The notes under the pieces were generated by a model. The model was not told the DNA's origin, ran no database searches, and worked only from the letters and a program-made list of their open reading frames with translations. Positions 26,301 to 39,700 of a DNA stretch of 64,000 bases are shown piece after piece; positions within the stretch are counted from its first letter, which is position 1, and every line of letters begins with the position of its first letter. A program made the translations under genes and the position numbers. Origin of the DNA: Proteles cristata cristata (Eukaryota; Chordata; Mammalia; Carnivora; Hyaenidae); contig JAESUZ010000464.1 of NCBI GenBank assembly GCA_017311185.1, forward strand, positions 124,001 to 188,000, read 5' to 3'.

Positions 26301-29300
26301 AAATGACACACACCCTCAGTGTGGGTTCCCTCAAAATACACTATCTTCCGGTGGTCCTAGGAAACAGACACCAATGTTCTCCCACACCTCATTTAAGGGC
26401 TTCACGACACCCTCAATATTCACCTGTGGACAGCAAGGGACTAACAGTCACATCACAAGGAATTGTGTTAGAGGCCAATTTTCCCTAGAGACAGGGAAGC
26501 AAACTACATAAACTGTGATGGGTTTTGTAATTTAAAAAAGAACTCCTTTTACTCTACAACTGAGTTTTTGTATATACCTCACTCAGCAGTCAAGAGTTAG
26601 CTGACTTTCCTAAATAATATTATATCACTATAAAACTCATAAGTTTATTTATTTATTTTGAGAGAGAGCACAAGTGGGAGATGGGCATCAAAGAGAGGGA
26701 GGGAGATAATCCCAAGCAGGCTCTGTGCTGTCAGCACAGACCCCAACACAGGGCTTGATCTCATGAACCGTGAGATCATAACCTGAGCTGAAATCAAGAG
26801 TCAGACACGCAACTGACTAAGCCACCCAGGCGCCTCTCTATAAGACTTTTAGGACTGGAGAACAAATCTGTATTATAAAAGGTCTATAAGGGTTGGCCAA
26901 ATACTACAATATTTAAATTTGATATTTTAGCTTGGAGTAATATTTCATTACCTAGCTCCAGTATGTCTGAAGGATCAAGGTGTAAACTCTTATTGCAAAA
27001 CTGATTCACCTTCTTTTCCAGTACTGTTGAATCTTTAATTTGTGAATACTTCCGGACATAAAAGTGGCAAGGATGTATTACATGGCTTACAAAAACTAGC
27101 TCTGGAGAACCTAGATAAGAATATTTAACTCACATTAACAAATCATAAGTTAGGAATGAATTCACAAAAACTGAATGCAATATCCCCTAAAAGAATATTA
27201 AGTGTCTTGTGGCACTGAAAACTCTAGAATACTTAGGCCCCACAAAAAAGAGTCCGAACTCAAAATAGTAACTAGACTGATAAATAGTTCCCCCTTTTAA
27301 CAGTAAATTCTTTAGCAACCTGAACTGTAAGTATTTTATTTTACTTGTCAGGTATGTTAAGTGGAACTGTAGTTCATGTGGTAGGTAGATGCCGAAGTCA
27401 AGATATGCTGTAACTCTATCGTATTACAACAAAACATCAGTTTATTTATGCATTATTTTGGAACTCAGAACTCCATTGATATTAAGTGGATTTCTCACAT
27501 ATACCAAAAAATCCTGTTTATATTATATCCAAAGACCTAATAATTAGCTCATAGATTCTCTAAATCACAAATCTTATCTGGCTACAGAGGGGTGAAAAAA
27601 CATCTGGGCAAAGTGAAATACTAAGCACCATTTAGGGGAAGATATATATGATTTGGTGGAAGCTGGCAGTGGTGGTGAGGGTAGAATAAAAAATATTTTG
27701 TAAAAAGAAAAGAACAGCGTGCATGGTGTGCTATGTTTTTGTACAAAAACAAGTTAGAAAAATAATATATGTGTATTTCTATATGCATAAAGAAACTGTG
27801 GAAGGGAGGGAAGAACTGAATGAAATGGAACAGTTAGGTAAAATTTTCACAGTATTTTCATATATAATTTTTGAACATAGATGTTTATTTAGTAAAAATG
27901 TTTAAAACTCAAAAGCTAGGAGGAGTGGAACTGAAGACAGTCAAACATAGATAGATGATAAAAACTGAACAAGTGGATCATTTTAACTATCCAATACAGA
28001 TCACAAAGAATAACATCCATATTGAAGATGGTGTAAAGAAATAAATATGTGTAACTGGGGAGGCAGTTGAGAGGAGTGTTATAAATTTTAGAAATATTTT
28101 TGACAGTAACAGCCAAAACATAAAACATCCAAAAGGAAAAAGTTTTAGCTAACAGTAAAATTCATTTTACCCACTGCCTTCATGCTACATAAGAGTTAGT
28201 TTACATACAGCAAACTCCACAACATCAAGTTCAGGGTTGTTAAAGTACCTGCTTTTGATCCAAAAGGGAAAGACGATTTTTTCTGAAAAGGCTTTTTTGG
28301 ATCTCTAGGTGTTTCCACAAGATAATCTGTGAAGCACGCTTCATCAAAATAGGAAGTAAAGGCAATAACTGTCAAAATACTGGCATGGTAAGACTTGTTA
28401 TCAGTAGGTAAAGTCATGATAGATTTCTTAACTGAGATTTCAGTGATAATAATACAATGGAAACAACTGTAAACATGCCCTCACCTTTTTTTTTCCCCCA
28501 TTCAAAACGTGATTCTGCAGAATCAACCAATGAAACAGACTGGGAAGTGGTGAGTGGAAAAGAACTAAAATGGAACTTGAAAATGGTCCTAAAGAATACC
28601 AATAGTATAACTACACAATAGTAGTTAATCGGGAGAGTACCAACACTGTAAATCTAATCAAACTATTATGATACACTCAAATGTCACAAAATAGATGCTA
28701 TTATATTCATGACAAATTTTATCTCAGATTATGTAACAGATTATATCTTTAAAAAATTTTTATAACAGATTACATCTCAGAACAAAGATTTAGGAGAAGC
28801 TATTCTTTAAAGACAAAGCCATGAGACTGCTTCTACAAGTACCTATTGTTTGTTTGTATTTTGTATCACCAAAAAGCCAAATACTTCAATTAAACCAAAC
28901 ACTGAATTAACATCTTAGAGTTTTGATTATTGCATTAAAAATAAAAATTATCCTAACTCTGGAAAATGTGAAAGCAGGGACAAGGAATCAATGGGTGTTA
29001 AATGAAGGAGGGAGAAGATAACAGCACTGTGTTTCTATTAAGTACAGTGACTAATTTTGTTTCTAATTACAGACATGATACATTGTTTCCTTGCTTTTTG
29101 TATTTTCACTCACTTTCCAGGTTTTCTTCAATAATTTCTTCAATTATTACATCCGGGCTAGATCCCATCTGAGGCAGAACAGTAATGGTTTTAGGAGACG
29201 GTGTTGCAACAACCTCTTTCTGTGACTGCAAATCGGCTTCTAAATGCACACTCTTGGCTTCCCGTTGCAGAGAACATGGTGGGACTTCATTAGTTAAGAA

Positions 29301-30718
29301 AGACATGTCAACCTTTTTCTTTTCTCGTGATGGGTATGTATCACGACAAGAAAATTCCTTTTTATGATTATATCGCGTTTGAACATTCGGTTTCATTTCT
29401 TTTTCTTGGAGATTACATCTGTTTAAAAAACAGATAGGAATTAAGGACAGTTGTGATGAGCACTGAGGGTTGTATGTAAGTGATGGATCACTAAATTCTA
29501 TACCAGAAACCAATATTACACTGTGTTAACTAACTGGAATTTAAATAAGAATTTGGAGGAAAAAATAAATAGGCATATGGCTACTTTAAATTGTTTCATA
29601 AATTTTTTATATCTGTGTTCAAGCCATTTCCTATCCACATGACAGTTAATAAGGTGACACATACAGGATGTCTGGGTGGCTCAGTCGGTGAGCATCTGAC
29701 TCTTGGTTTCAGCTCAGGTCATATATCTTGTGGTTCATGAGTTTGAGCCTCAGATTAAGCTCTGTGCTGGCAGTGTGGAGCCTGTTTGGGAGTCTCACTC
29801 TCCCTCCCCAGCTCATGCTCTCTCTCTCAAAATAAATAAATAAACTTAAAAAAATATTGTGACACATATCAAGAGGTAAAGCAGTGTAAGTGCCTCAAAA
29901 GTATTTTTTAAATAGCCTTATTGATGTATAATTTACATAACATGAAAGTCAATTTTTACTAAATTCGGAGTTGTGTAACCATCACCACAATCTAATTTTA
30001 GAACGTTTCCATTACTCAGAAGGAAACTTTTGCCCTTTCCCAGCCCTAAGCAAAAGTTTTAAAACTTTTAGGGGTTTTAAAAGGTCAACAAGATGTATAA
30101 TCAATGAGAAGCTGAAGGAAAAACTTAATACAGTCCTGTCACATTCTTCTAGTTCTAAAAAGCAGTGAATATAGGTTTAAAAAAATCATTTTGATTTGGC
30201 TTAGCTGTTTGATTTTAAATTATTATTATTTCTTATAATTCAGTAGCTTAAAAATAAAGTATAGGAAACAGTAAAGGGTACAACCCTGAGCACATCATTA
30301 GAAACCTCCACCTCACCTAAAACCACCTGTAGTCTGAATTATCTGGGTGGTATTATTAGTAGCCACTAAGCTAACTGTTTATATGGTTTACTCCATGTTT
30401 TTCTGTCTTCTTCACATTCCACACAGATTCAGGCTATCAAACCTACAAGTACAGAAATTCTACCAAAGAAATGAGATGGAGTCTAAAAAGCTAGTCTTTT
30501 AATTAACCCATTATGAATTTAGTTTCATCAGAGATAATCATTTAAAAAGCATTTTAGGGGCACCTGGGTGGCTCAGTCGGTTAAGCTCCAACTTCAACTC
30601 AGGTCGTGATCTCAAGGTTCATACGTTCAAGTCCCACGTCGGGCTCTGTGCTGACAGCTCAGAGCCGGGAGCTGCTTCAGATTCTGTGTCTCCCTCTCTC
30701 TGCCCCTCCCCTGTTCAC

Positions 30719-30749
<31 letters not shown>

Positions 30750-33700
30750 CAATAATAAACATTTAAAAAATGCCTACTTTTATTGGACAAACCCACTGTT
30801 TAATTATCACCTGTAATAAGTAGAAGCAGATTACAGTGAAAGTTTCCCTTAAAACTAGGAAAAAAAATTTAAGACTACTCTGAATTAAATTTAAAATCAA
30901 AACAAGATATATGCAGATTCTTAAAGAGACAGAACAGCTTTTGATATTAAAAATGTTCGATAGTGACAATATTCAAGTTATAAAAACATCTAAAAGAATA
31001 CATTCATTGGAAAGACTGATGGTTATCCATGGAAGCATGAAAGTAAGGTCACAAAGACAAATAACAGTGCAGGGCTCTACATCTGGAGGAAGATTGAGTC
31101 AAAAGACTGGCACTCCAGACCTCTGGCATGGTCTTTTCCTCTGTGGTAAGAAATGTGCCATCTAAGCCTAATGCTATTAAGCTACTTGATTAATTTTTCC
31201 CCCTTTATTCCAAACAAGACTGCAAACAAAGCCATTTTTGATAATTTGGCTTCTCAGGCCTGTCTGGATAATGGAAAAGAATGCCAACACGTATTTTAGT
31301 CCCTGTGGCAACTATATTTGTCCATTAAGTTAATAAACTGGCGTTCTGGCTAAATTGACATTTAATTTTGTGAACTTGGCTTATAGGAGTTTACCTGGCT
31401 TAAAGCAGATCTGCTCATGTCTGTTCCCAACCTTTTAAGATTGTGGGCTGAACTCCAGAAGGTAATGAATGTGATGCTTCCTGGGGGATGATTTCCCCTT
31501 CACACATACCACTTACAAGTGAATGAATTTCTTTTCTTTTAGTGGGTTTCTAAACCATCTACATTCTGACTAATCCTAAACCTAGTATCAAGTCCAGGAC
31601 CTTTTCGTAAGTTTTAGCACACGTAGCTAACTGCTCTCTGGACATTCTTCCCCATATATCTTATAAACAATAGTAAGTCAACATGGCCACTGTGCCCTGA
31701 CTCCCAGATTTTCTTCTTGTATTCCCAATCTTGGTGAATACCAATCCATCAACTTAATCACCAAAGCCAGATATATAAATCATTGAAGATGCTTCCCTTT
31801 CCCTTATTCATCACACTTGAACAATAAGTTTTGTCAATTTTCCCTATTTAGCATTTGTCTATTGCTCTCCAGTGCTACTACCTATGTTTGGTTTCTAATC
31901 ATTTGCTTAGGACTATTGATACAATAGCCTCACTGATCCTTCAGCCTCTACCTTCATACTCTTCCAAATAATCCTCTAATGGTCACCAGAGTTATCTTTT
32001 TAAAATGTAACCTAGTTATTTTCATGTTGAGTCTTTTAGTGGTTTCCTATGGTCTATAGCTGTGCTGTCCAATAAAATGTTCTACAACAACGCAAGTGTG
32101 GGACACTGTCTAATACGGCAGCTACCAACCAAAGCGGCTATTACTGGGCACTTGAAATGTGGCTAGTACAACTGAGGAATCCAATTTTTCCTTTTTTTTA
32201 AGTAATCTCTATGATCAACATGAGGCTAGAACTCATGACCCCAAGATTAAGAGTCACATGCTCTACCAACTGAGCCAGCCAGGCACCCCTCCATTTTTTT
32301 CTTTTGACTTTGTTTTAATCAATTTATTCTTAAATTCAAAGGGGAATATGTGGTTAATGGCTATCATATTGGATAACATGGATCTGTGGTTAATGGCTAT
32401 CATATTGGATAACATGGATCCAGAAAAATAAATTCAAACACTGCTGCACAGCATACAAAGTCATTAGGATTTAGCTTATATGTATTCTTTACCAAGTGAA
32501 ATTATATATGCAGTTCCCAGAATTTAGCATGTTATCTCACTGCCCAAATCTTTCTGTTATGATGCCTCCCTCCTTTTATGGCTGCCTTTCCAATTATTAC
32601 TCATTTTTCATAGATAAAATTTTCCTTTTCCCAAATTGATTTTTACCACCAAAAGAACTGACCATTCCCTTCCTTTGTGTCTCCACTAAACTCTGCATAC
32701 ATTATTATCACAGCAATTATTCACTTTATTGTTTACATGTGTCATCCTCTACTTATGGGATATATGTAACTTCTGACATATACCTCAATGTTTAGCATGT
32801 TAGTGCTTAGAACAAAATCAGTGTTCAACGATGTCTGAATGAATGAATCTCAAAGATAACTTTCACATTTATATCATTTAATACTGACTGATTCCAGGTC
32901 ATTTCATTCTTAAATATCTTACACAGAATTTAATGGATAGAAACCATTGCCCTTTCTATTATTTTACAGCTTCTGAATCATACATACTACACATCAATTT
33001 TCCTGCCTATTAGGTAATTTTTCTGTCTCTTAGATTCTGTCAGGTATTAATGGCATGTGCCATTCTTATACTTACTTTGTTAAGCTCTCAAATTCAATCT
33101 TTCCCATATTGTTGAACATACAGATGATCTCACTACAATTCATATTCAACCTAAAATAAAACACTAGCATATAAATAAATGTTCTAATCCAAGTTTATTA
33201 CTTTCTCTAAAAGTCAGTTGAACTGAGCTATTACTGTCTATAAAAGTTAAGTATAACTTCCTATACTTTTACTATTAACTTCCTATAAAAGTCAGCTCTT
33301 GACATTAAACTCTAAAAGACAGAACATTTTTAAATGCTCTAATACAAATTCATTACTTTCTTTAAAAGTCAGTTGCTGACATTAAAAGGCCTGAAAGGCA
33401 GCAATTTTTTTCTAATATATCATAAGTTACTCTTACTTTACATGGTTGTTAACTTGGGAAACATTAGTGATCCAAATTTCAAATTATAATTGCTTGATAT
33501 TTAATAAATCTAGGCTCTAATACATTTTATACTTAATTGTTATGTTCTCTTGAGTTGTAACTTCTTACCTGGGAGAGTTCCTTAGTTTTAGAGCACTAAC
33601 TTGTAACAATTCACTCTCAAATGTTAATTTCAAAGTGTGGATAATCTAGAATTAGAAGAGAAGTGTTACTCAGATGTGAAATTTTTAAAAAATAATTATT

Positions 33701-36700
33701 GTTAAAACAAAGATTTTAAAAGAAAAACTATATCCATTAATAATTGCTTCACTAATTAAGGTGTTCAAAGTTTGATTTTAGGGGCTCCTGGGTGGCTCAG
33801 TTGGTTGGGCATCCAACTTCAGCTCAGGTTATGATCTCACGGTCCATGGGTTCAAGCCCCACATCAGGCTCTGTGGTGACAGCTTGGAGCCTGTTTCAGA
33901 TTCTGTGTCCCCCTCTCTCCTCTCTCTGCCCCTACCCTGGTCACAGTCTGTCTCTATCTCTCTCAAAAATAAACATTAAAAACAAAAACAAAACAAACCA
34001 AAAAAACCCACAAAGTTTGATTTTAGGCACCCAATGGGAGGGATGGAAGTAGTGTTTATGAATTTTTTCCCTAAAGAAATTTAAAATCTCTTAGAGACAT
34101 AAATTAAGATAAAAACAAAAAACAGTAGTTAACAAATGGAATACAGCTATGTAATCCCAGAAAATTCTTATCAGATTCACTCTACACCTGTATTGCTATC
34201 CTCAATGTCTTTTTTTGCCTCATCTTCTTAATAAATCTAACTAGGGAGAAGACCAAATCTTATCACTTTTTTTTTTATACCTCCTAATGCCTCATGTGTG
34301 ATACAAGAGACCTGACCAAGTAAGATGGTGGCAAACTCTTTTCCCTTCACTTACAGACTCTGAAGGCAGATAAACCAATGGCTTCTAGTTCTGCCCAAAC
34401 ACCTGATTATCTGCAGGAAATGAAGCTATGAAGATTCAAAGACAGGAGAGTAGGGTCTATATCCAAAGAGAGCAAGGCAGAACTCAGCAAAAAGGATCAA
34501 TGGTTAACCCTATCTTGTCAAACAAGCTCATCAGAAACATGTTTTTATTTTTGCCCAACTATGCTCCCCAGGCACCTGATCAGATGACAGGACATAGTGG
34601 AAGCACCCGGTCTCTCAACCTGCACATTTGGAGAAGCAGGAAGAAAGAGGAAAAAACCCTGAATGAGAGCTTAAGTTAAATTTTATTGTAGAGACAGAGA
34701 AAGCAAGTAAAGCATGAGTGGGGGAGAGAGAGGGAAAGACTGAGACAGAGAGAGAGACTTTTTTTTTTTTGAGAGAAAGTCTCTTAAGCAGACTCCATGC
34801 TTAGGGCAGAGTCCACTGCAAGACTTGAGCCTGTGACTGCGGGATCATGACTGAAGCCCAAATCAAGAATCAGACACTCAACTGCCTGAGCCCCAGGTAA
34901 CTCTTGAATTAGGTTTTTAAGAGCAGACAGACATATTTAAAGTGTTTATGAAAAGAAAAGTGAATCCTGTTACGTTTGCCGCTGCCCTTGTAAGTCTTGA
35001 TTTTTTATTCAAAGGTCTTAGAAACATCAATTTTCAACTCAATGTCACCCTACCTGCTCTCAGATTGTGTGTTATAAAGACCTTACTGCACCATTTCCCT
35101 AACTGGTAAGTAACAAAAGGCTAAACAAATTTATTATGTTTGTCTTAGAATTCAAACAATGAAGAATTCTAAATTGAGGCCAAATAAATTAGGATAATCT
35201 GAAAATATATCTTAAGTCTTTAATATCATATTCTAAAGCATGTAAAATACACTTCAGAAATAATTTATATTATGACCTATTAAAATTACCTGATTCAGGT
35301 CACAATAAGTCCTTAAAGAAGGTGCTGATTTTAACTCTCTTGCTATCTTCATTGCTGCAGCCAAATCGGTTTTTTTCTCTTCAATGTAGCTTTTAGCCAT
35401 TATTACATCTGACAGATAATCATCAGTATTTCTTACTACTTCTTCACACAGGTTCTTTTTCCTTCATAGAAGATCCCAAAATTATTTTACAGAATTTTAT
35501 AAACATGCATATGAAAGTACATTTACATAAACGGAGTGGTAACAAAAGGATAATTTCACTAATCTATGAACATGGTTAAATGAGGCATTCAATTCAACTG
35601 AACTGTATTACAATCGAAAACTATGTATGGATAACTAGAGAAAAAGTAGAAGGATATCATTATTATGTCACAGAATTACAGAAGACAGACCTAAGATGAT
35701 TCTACCTAAAAGAGAAATCCTATCTTATAATCACTTGTGCCATTTCAAAGACATATTTGTATTCATTTCTCAAAAAGATGTGCATTCACATTTAAAAATT
35801 TCCATCCACACATACATAAATATAAAATAAAATTTTATTGTTTTATTTTTAATTTTTTAATGTTTATTTATTTTTGAAAGAGAGAGACAGAATATAAGTA
35901 GGAGAGGGGTAGAGAGAGAGGGTGACACAGAATCTGAAACACGTTCCAGGTTCTGAGCTGTCGGCACAGAGCCCGACAAGGGGCTTGAACCCATAAGCTG
36001 TCAGATCATGACCTGAGCCAAAGTCAGGTGCTTAACCAACTGAGCCACTCAAGCATCCCTAATATGAAATTTTAAAATAAGACTTCACCAGGGGCGCCTG
36101 GGTGGCTTAGTCGGTTAAGCGTCCGACTTTCGCTTAGGTCATGATCTCGCGGTTCATGGGTTCGAGCCCCGCGTCGGGCTCTGTGCTGACTGCCAGCTCA
36201 GAGCCTGGAGCCTGTTTCAGTCTGTGACTCCCTCTCTCTCTGACCCTCCCCTGCTCATGCTGTCTCTCTCTCTCTCTCTCTCTCTCCTAGAAATAAATAA
36301 AAAAAAAAAACGTTTTAAAAAAAAAAAAAGACTTCACCATATCATAACTTAGATATTAATAAATTATAATCTTCAAAGTAATCACTTAAAACCACTATTA
36401 GCCATTCCTTCATTACTTGCATCTCATCACTCCAAATCTTTTCTGTGCCTATGATGGAATTACCTTGTAATGGCAATTAATTTTTGTACCAAAAATTTTA
36501 GGGTGTAACTTATTCATTTTATAATCAAACAAATGACTTCATTATTTCCTCAAAATAAAATCTGACCTCCAAAAAAGTGTTTGTCATACTGAAGAGTAAC
36601 CAGAATGTGACACTGGATCTGAAGGTGAAGAGATATTCCAAAAGCTTTTAGTAATTGTATAAATAATCTGAAAGTAATTTCTTTAGAGGAGAAAATGGCT

Positions 36701-39700
36701 TATTTGGTAAGTTTTAGTGTAGTTTCTAAAAACTCGTGCCTATGGATTGATGTCATCAAAATGGCAGACTAGGAAACTCTAAGCCTTTGTTATTCAGCGG
36801 AGATGTAAAAAAACAAAGCAAAATCTGGTTAAAATCATCTCACAGAAACTGGAAAATACAGCAACCAAGCAAACGTCCAATCAAGAAAAAGCCACATTAA
36901 AAACAACAGGAAATTTCATGTTCTTTCCCAGCCCCCTCTTTGGCATGGGGCAATCTTAGTCTAGAGACAGCAGGACAGCTCCCAATTCCTTCCGTCAAAC
37001 CAGAGGGAGCACTGGCAGAATTTGTCATGCAATGTTCTAACTGCTCTATGGGATGCCTGAAGAACTAGTCTGTTTCAACTAACTTAAAGCTCAGGCAGTG
37101 AGAAGCAGATAGTACTTGGGAAGGCTTTAGAAGACTAAGGGCCATAGGTGCCTGGGTAAGAGATTACAGATAAAGACATATGCATTATCTGGGCTTGGAA
37201 AAGCTTGGTGAGATTCTTTCAGAAATGAATACATTTAAAAGCAGCTGTGCACGTAAAGGAATTAAAAAACCCTACTAGGCCCCAGGCAATATGTATGCTG
37301 AAAAAAGACCTAAGAACACATTTAGCCCTCACCTGAGGCTGATTATAAGGCTCAAAGCATGCTCACTCAGTAAAAAACTGTCCCTGCAGAGAGCCAGTTT
37401 GCAATGACTAGGAGACGTGGCTATGCTTTCAAATGTCCAATTTTCAACGAAATACCATGGGCATACAAAGACATGGGAAAACATGACCCCATTCAAAGGA
37501 AGAAAACAGAGTGACAGACTGAAACCATCCCTGAAGCAGAGACACAGACTTATTAAACATTTTAAGACAATGTTTTTAAATATGCTCAAAGAGCTAAAGG
37601 AAAACGTACAACGAACATGGAGGAAATCAGGAAAACAATGAAGAACCAAAATGTGATTATCAACAGAGATAAAAATTATAAAAAGGAAACAAATTCTGGT
37701 ACTCAAAAGTATAACTAAACTGAAAAATTCACTAGAGGGGTTCAATTACAGATTTGAGCAAGAATAAAAAAGAATTAGCAAACCTGAAGAAGGACAACTG
37801 AAATTACAGAATCTCAGGAACAGGAAAAAATAAAGGGAAAGGACCAGAACCCTAAAGAGCTTGAGAGGTACTCTCAAGAAAAGTAACATATGTATTATGG
37901 GAGTCCCAAAAGCAGGAGAGAGAAAGGGGCAAAGAAATTATTTGAAGACATAATAGCTAAAAATTTCCAAAATTAGATAATACATAAATTTATAAATTCG
38001 AGAACTCAAAGAAATATAAGTAGAATAAACTTAGGGACCCAGACACTGAGATACAATATAATCAAATCAAATTGTTCAAAGACAGTTATTGTAATGTAAT
38101 TTGTCACATACGAGGAATCCTCAGTAAGATTATCAGCCAATTTCTCAGCAGCAACTTTGGAAGCCAGAAGGCAATGGGAAGATATATTTTAAAATGTTGA
38201 AAGGAGGGGCGCCTGGGTGGCTTAGTCGGTTAAGCGTCCGACTTTCGCTTGGGTCATGATCTCGCGGTTCGTGGGTTCGAGCCCCGCGTCGGGCTCTGTG
38301 CTGACTGCCAGCTCAGAGCCTGGAGCCTGTTTCAGAGTCTGTGACTCCCTCTCTTTCTGACCCTCCCCTGCTCACGCTGTCTCTCTCTCTCTCAGAAATA
38401 AATAAAACATTAAAAAAAATTTAAAAATAAATAAATAAATAAAATGTTGAAAGGAAAAAAACCTGCCAACTGAGACTTCTGTACCTAGCAAAACTGTCCT
38501 TCAAAAAAATGAGAAGTTAAAACATTCTCAGATAAACAAAAGCTGAAGTAACCTGCAAGAAATGGTACACAGAATCCTTCATATTAAAATGAAAGGAGGA
38601 GGGGTGCCTGGATGGCTCAGTCAGTTAAGTGTCCAACTTTGGCTCAGGTCATGATCTCACAGTTTTGTGGGTTCAAGCCCCACATTGGGCTCTGTGCTGA
38701 CAGCCAGCTCAGAGCCTGGAGCCTGTTTCAGATTCTGTGTCTCCCTCTCTCTTTAACTCTCCCTTGCTCATGCTCTCTCTCTCTCAGAAATAAACAAATA
38801 AACAAACAAATAAATATAAATAAAATGAGAGGAAGAGAGACAGTAACTTTCACTTGGTAAATACATGGGCAAATATAAAATCTAATATTGTCATAATTTT
38901 GGTTAATAACTCCACTTTTTATTTTTTACAGGATTTAAAGGAGAAATACATAACATGACTATAAATCTTTATTAATGAATACATGAAGTACGAAAATGTA
39001 ATTGTGATAACAAACCAAGAGGGGAAAGAGTTTTTACATGCAATTCAATTAAGCTGGTATCAATTCAAAATAGACTGTTATAGAACTTTAGTATGTTATA
39101 TATAATCCCCATGGTAACCACAAAGACACTAACTGGAATGTGCAAAAAAAAAGAAATGAGAAAGGAATTAAAATGTGTCACTACAAAAAAAAAATCAAGT
39201 AAACAGAAAAGAAGGTAGAAATAGAGGAAATAAATGACAAAAAAGCTCTAAGACATACTGAAGATAAATAGCACAGCAAAAGTAAGTCCTTTATTGGTAA
39301 TTACTTTTAATGAAAATGGATTAAACTTTAGGATCAAAAGGCACAGAATGGAGGACTAGAGTTCAAAAAACGATAACGCATATTTAGGTCTACAAAAGAC
39401 TCACTAACGATATACACATGATGATGGTGAAAAGATGGAAAAGGATATTCTGTGCAAATAGTAACCAAAAGAGAGCTAGAACTAATGTTAGACAAAATAG
39501 ACTTTAAGTCAAAAACTGTTACATGAGAAAAGGACATTATATATTGACAAAACACCAAGAATATTTAACAACTATAACACATATATGCATCCAAATAAAA
39601 AAGCTCTGAAATATACAGCACAAATACTGACAGAATTAAAGGGAGATATAGCACTAAAATAACAGGTGGAGACTTCCTACTTCTAGTAACAGAAAACCAT

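Larger units (their letters stand above)
31690..32850 (+). mobile_element. L2 fragment interrupted by a MER5A-like element
   Basis: The left part (about 31690-32061) has L2-like words ('gatacaatagcctcactgat', 'ccagagttatctttttaaaa', 'agtggtttcctatgg'). The right part (about 32456-32850) ends like the L2 tail ('tcaatgtttagcatgttagt', 'gatgtctgaatgaatgaatc'). The gap is filled by a hAT-type element. Confidence 0.55.

Noticed and set aside
37329..37745. Minus-strand frame of 138 codons
   Set aside because: It is antisense to the ORF1-like region of the ancient L1 and has no recognised domain.
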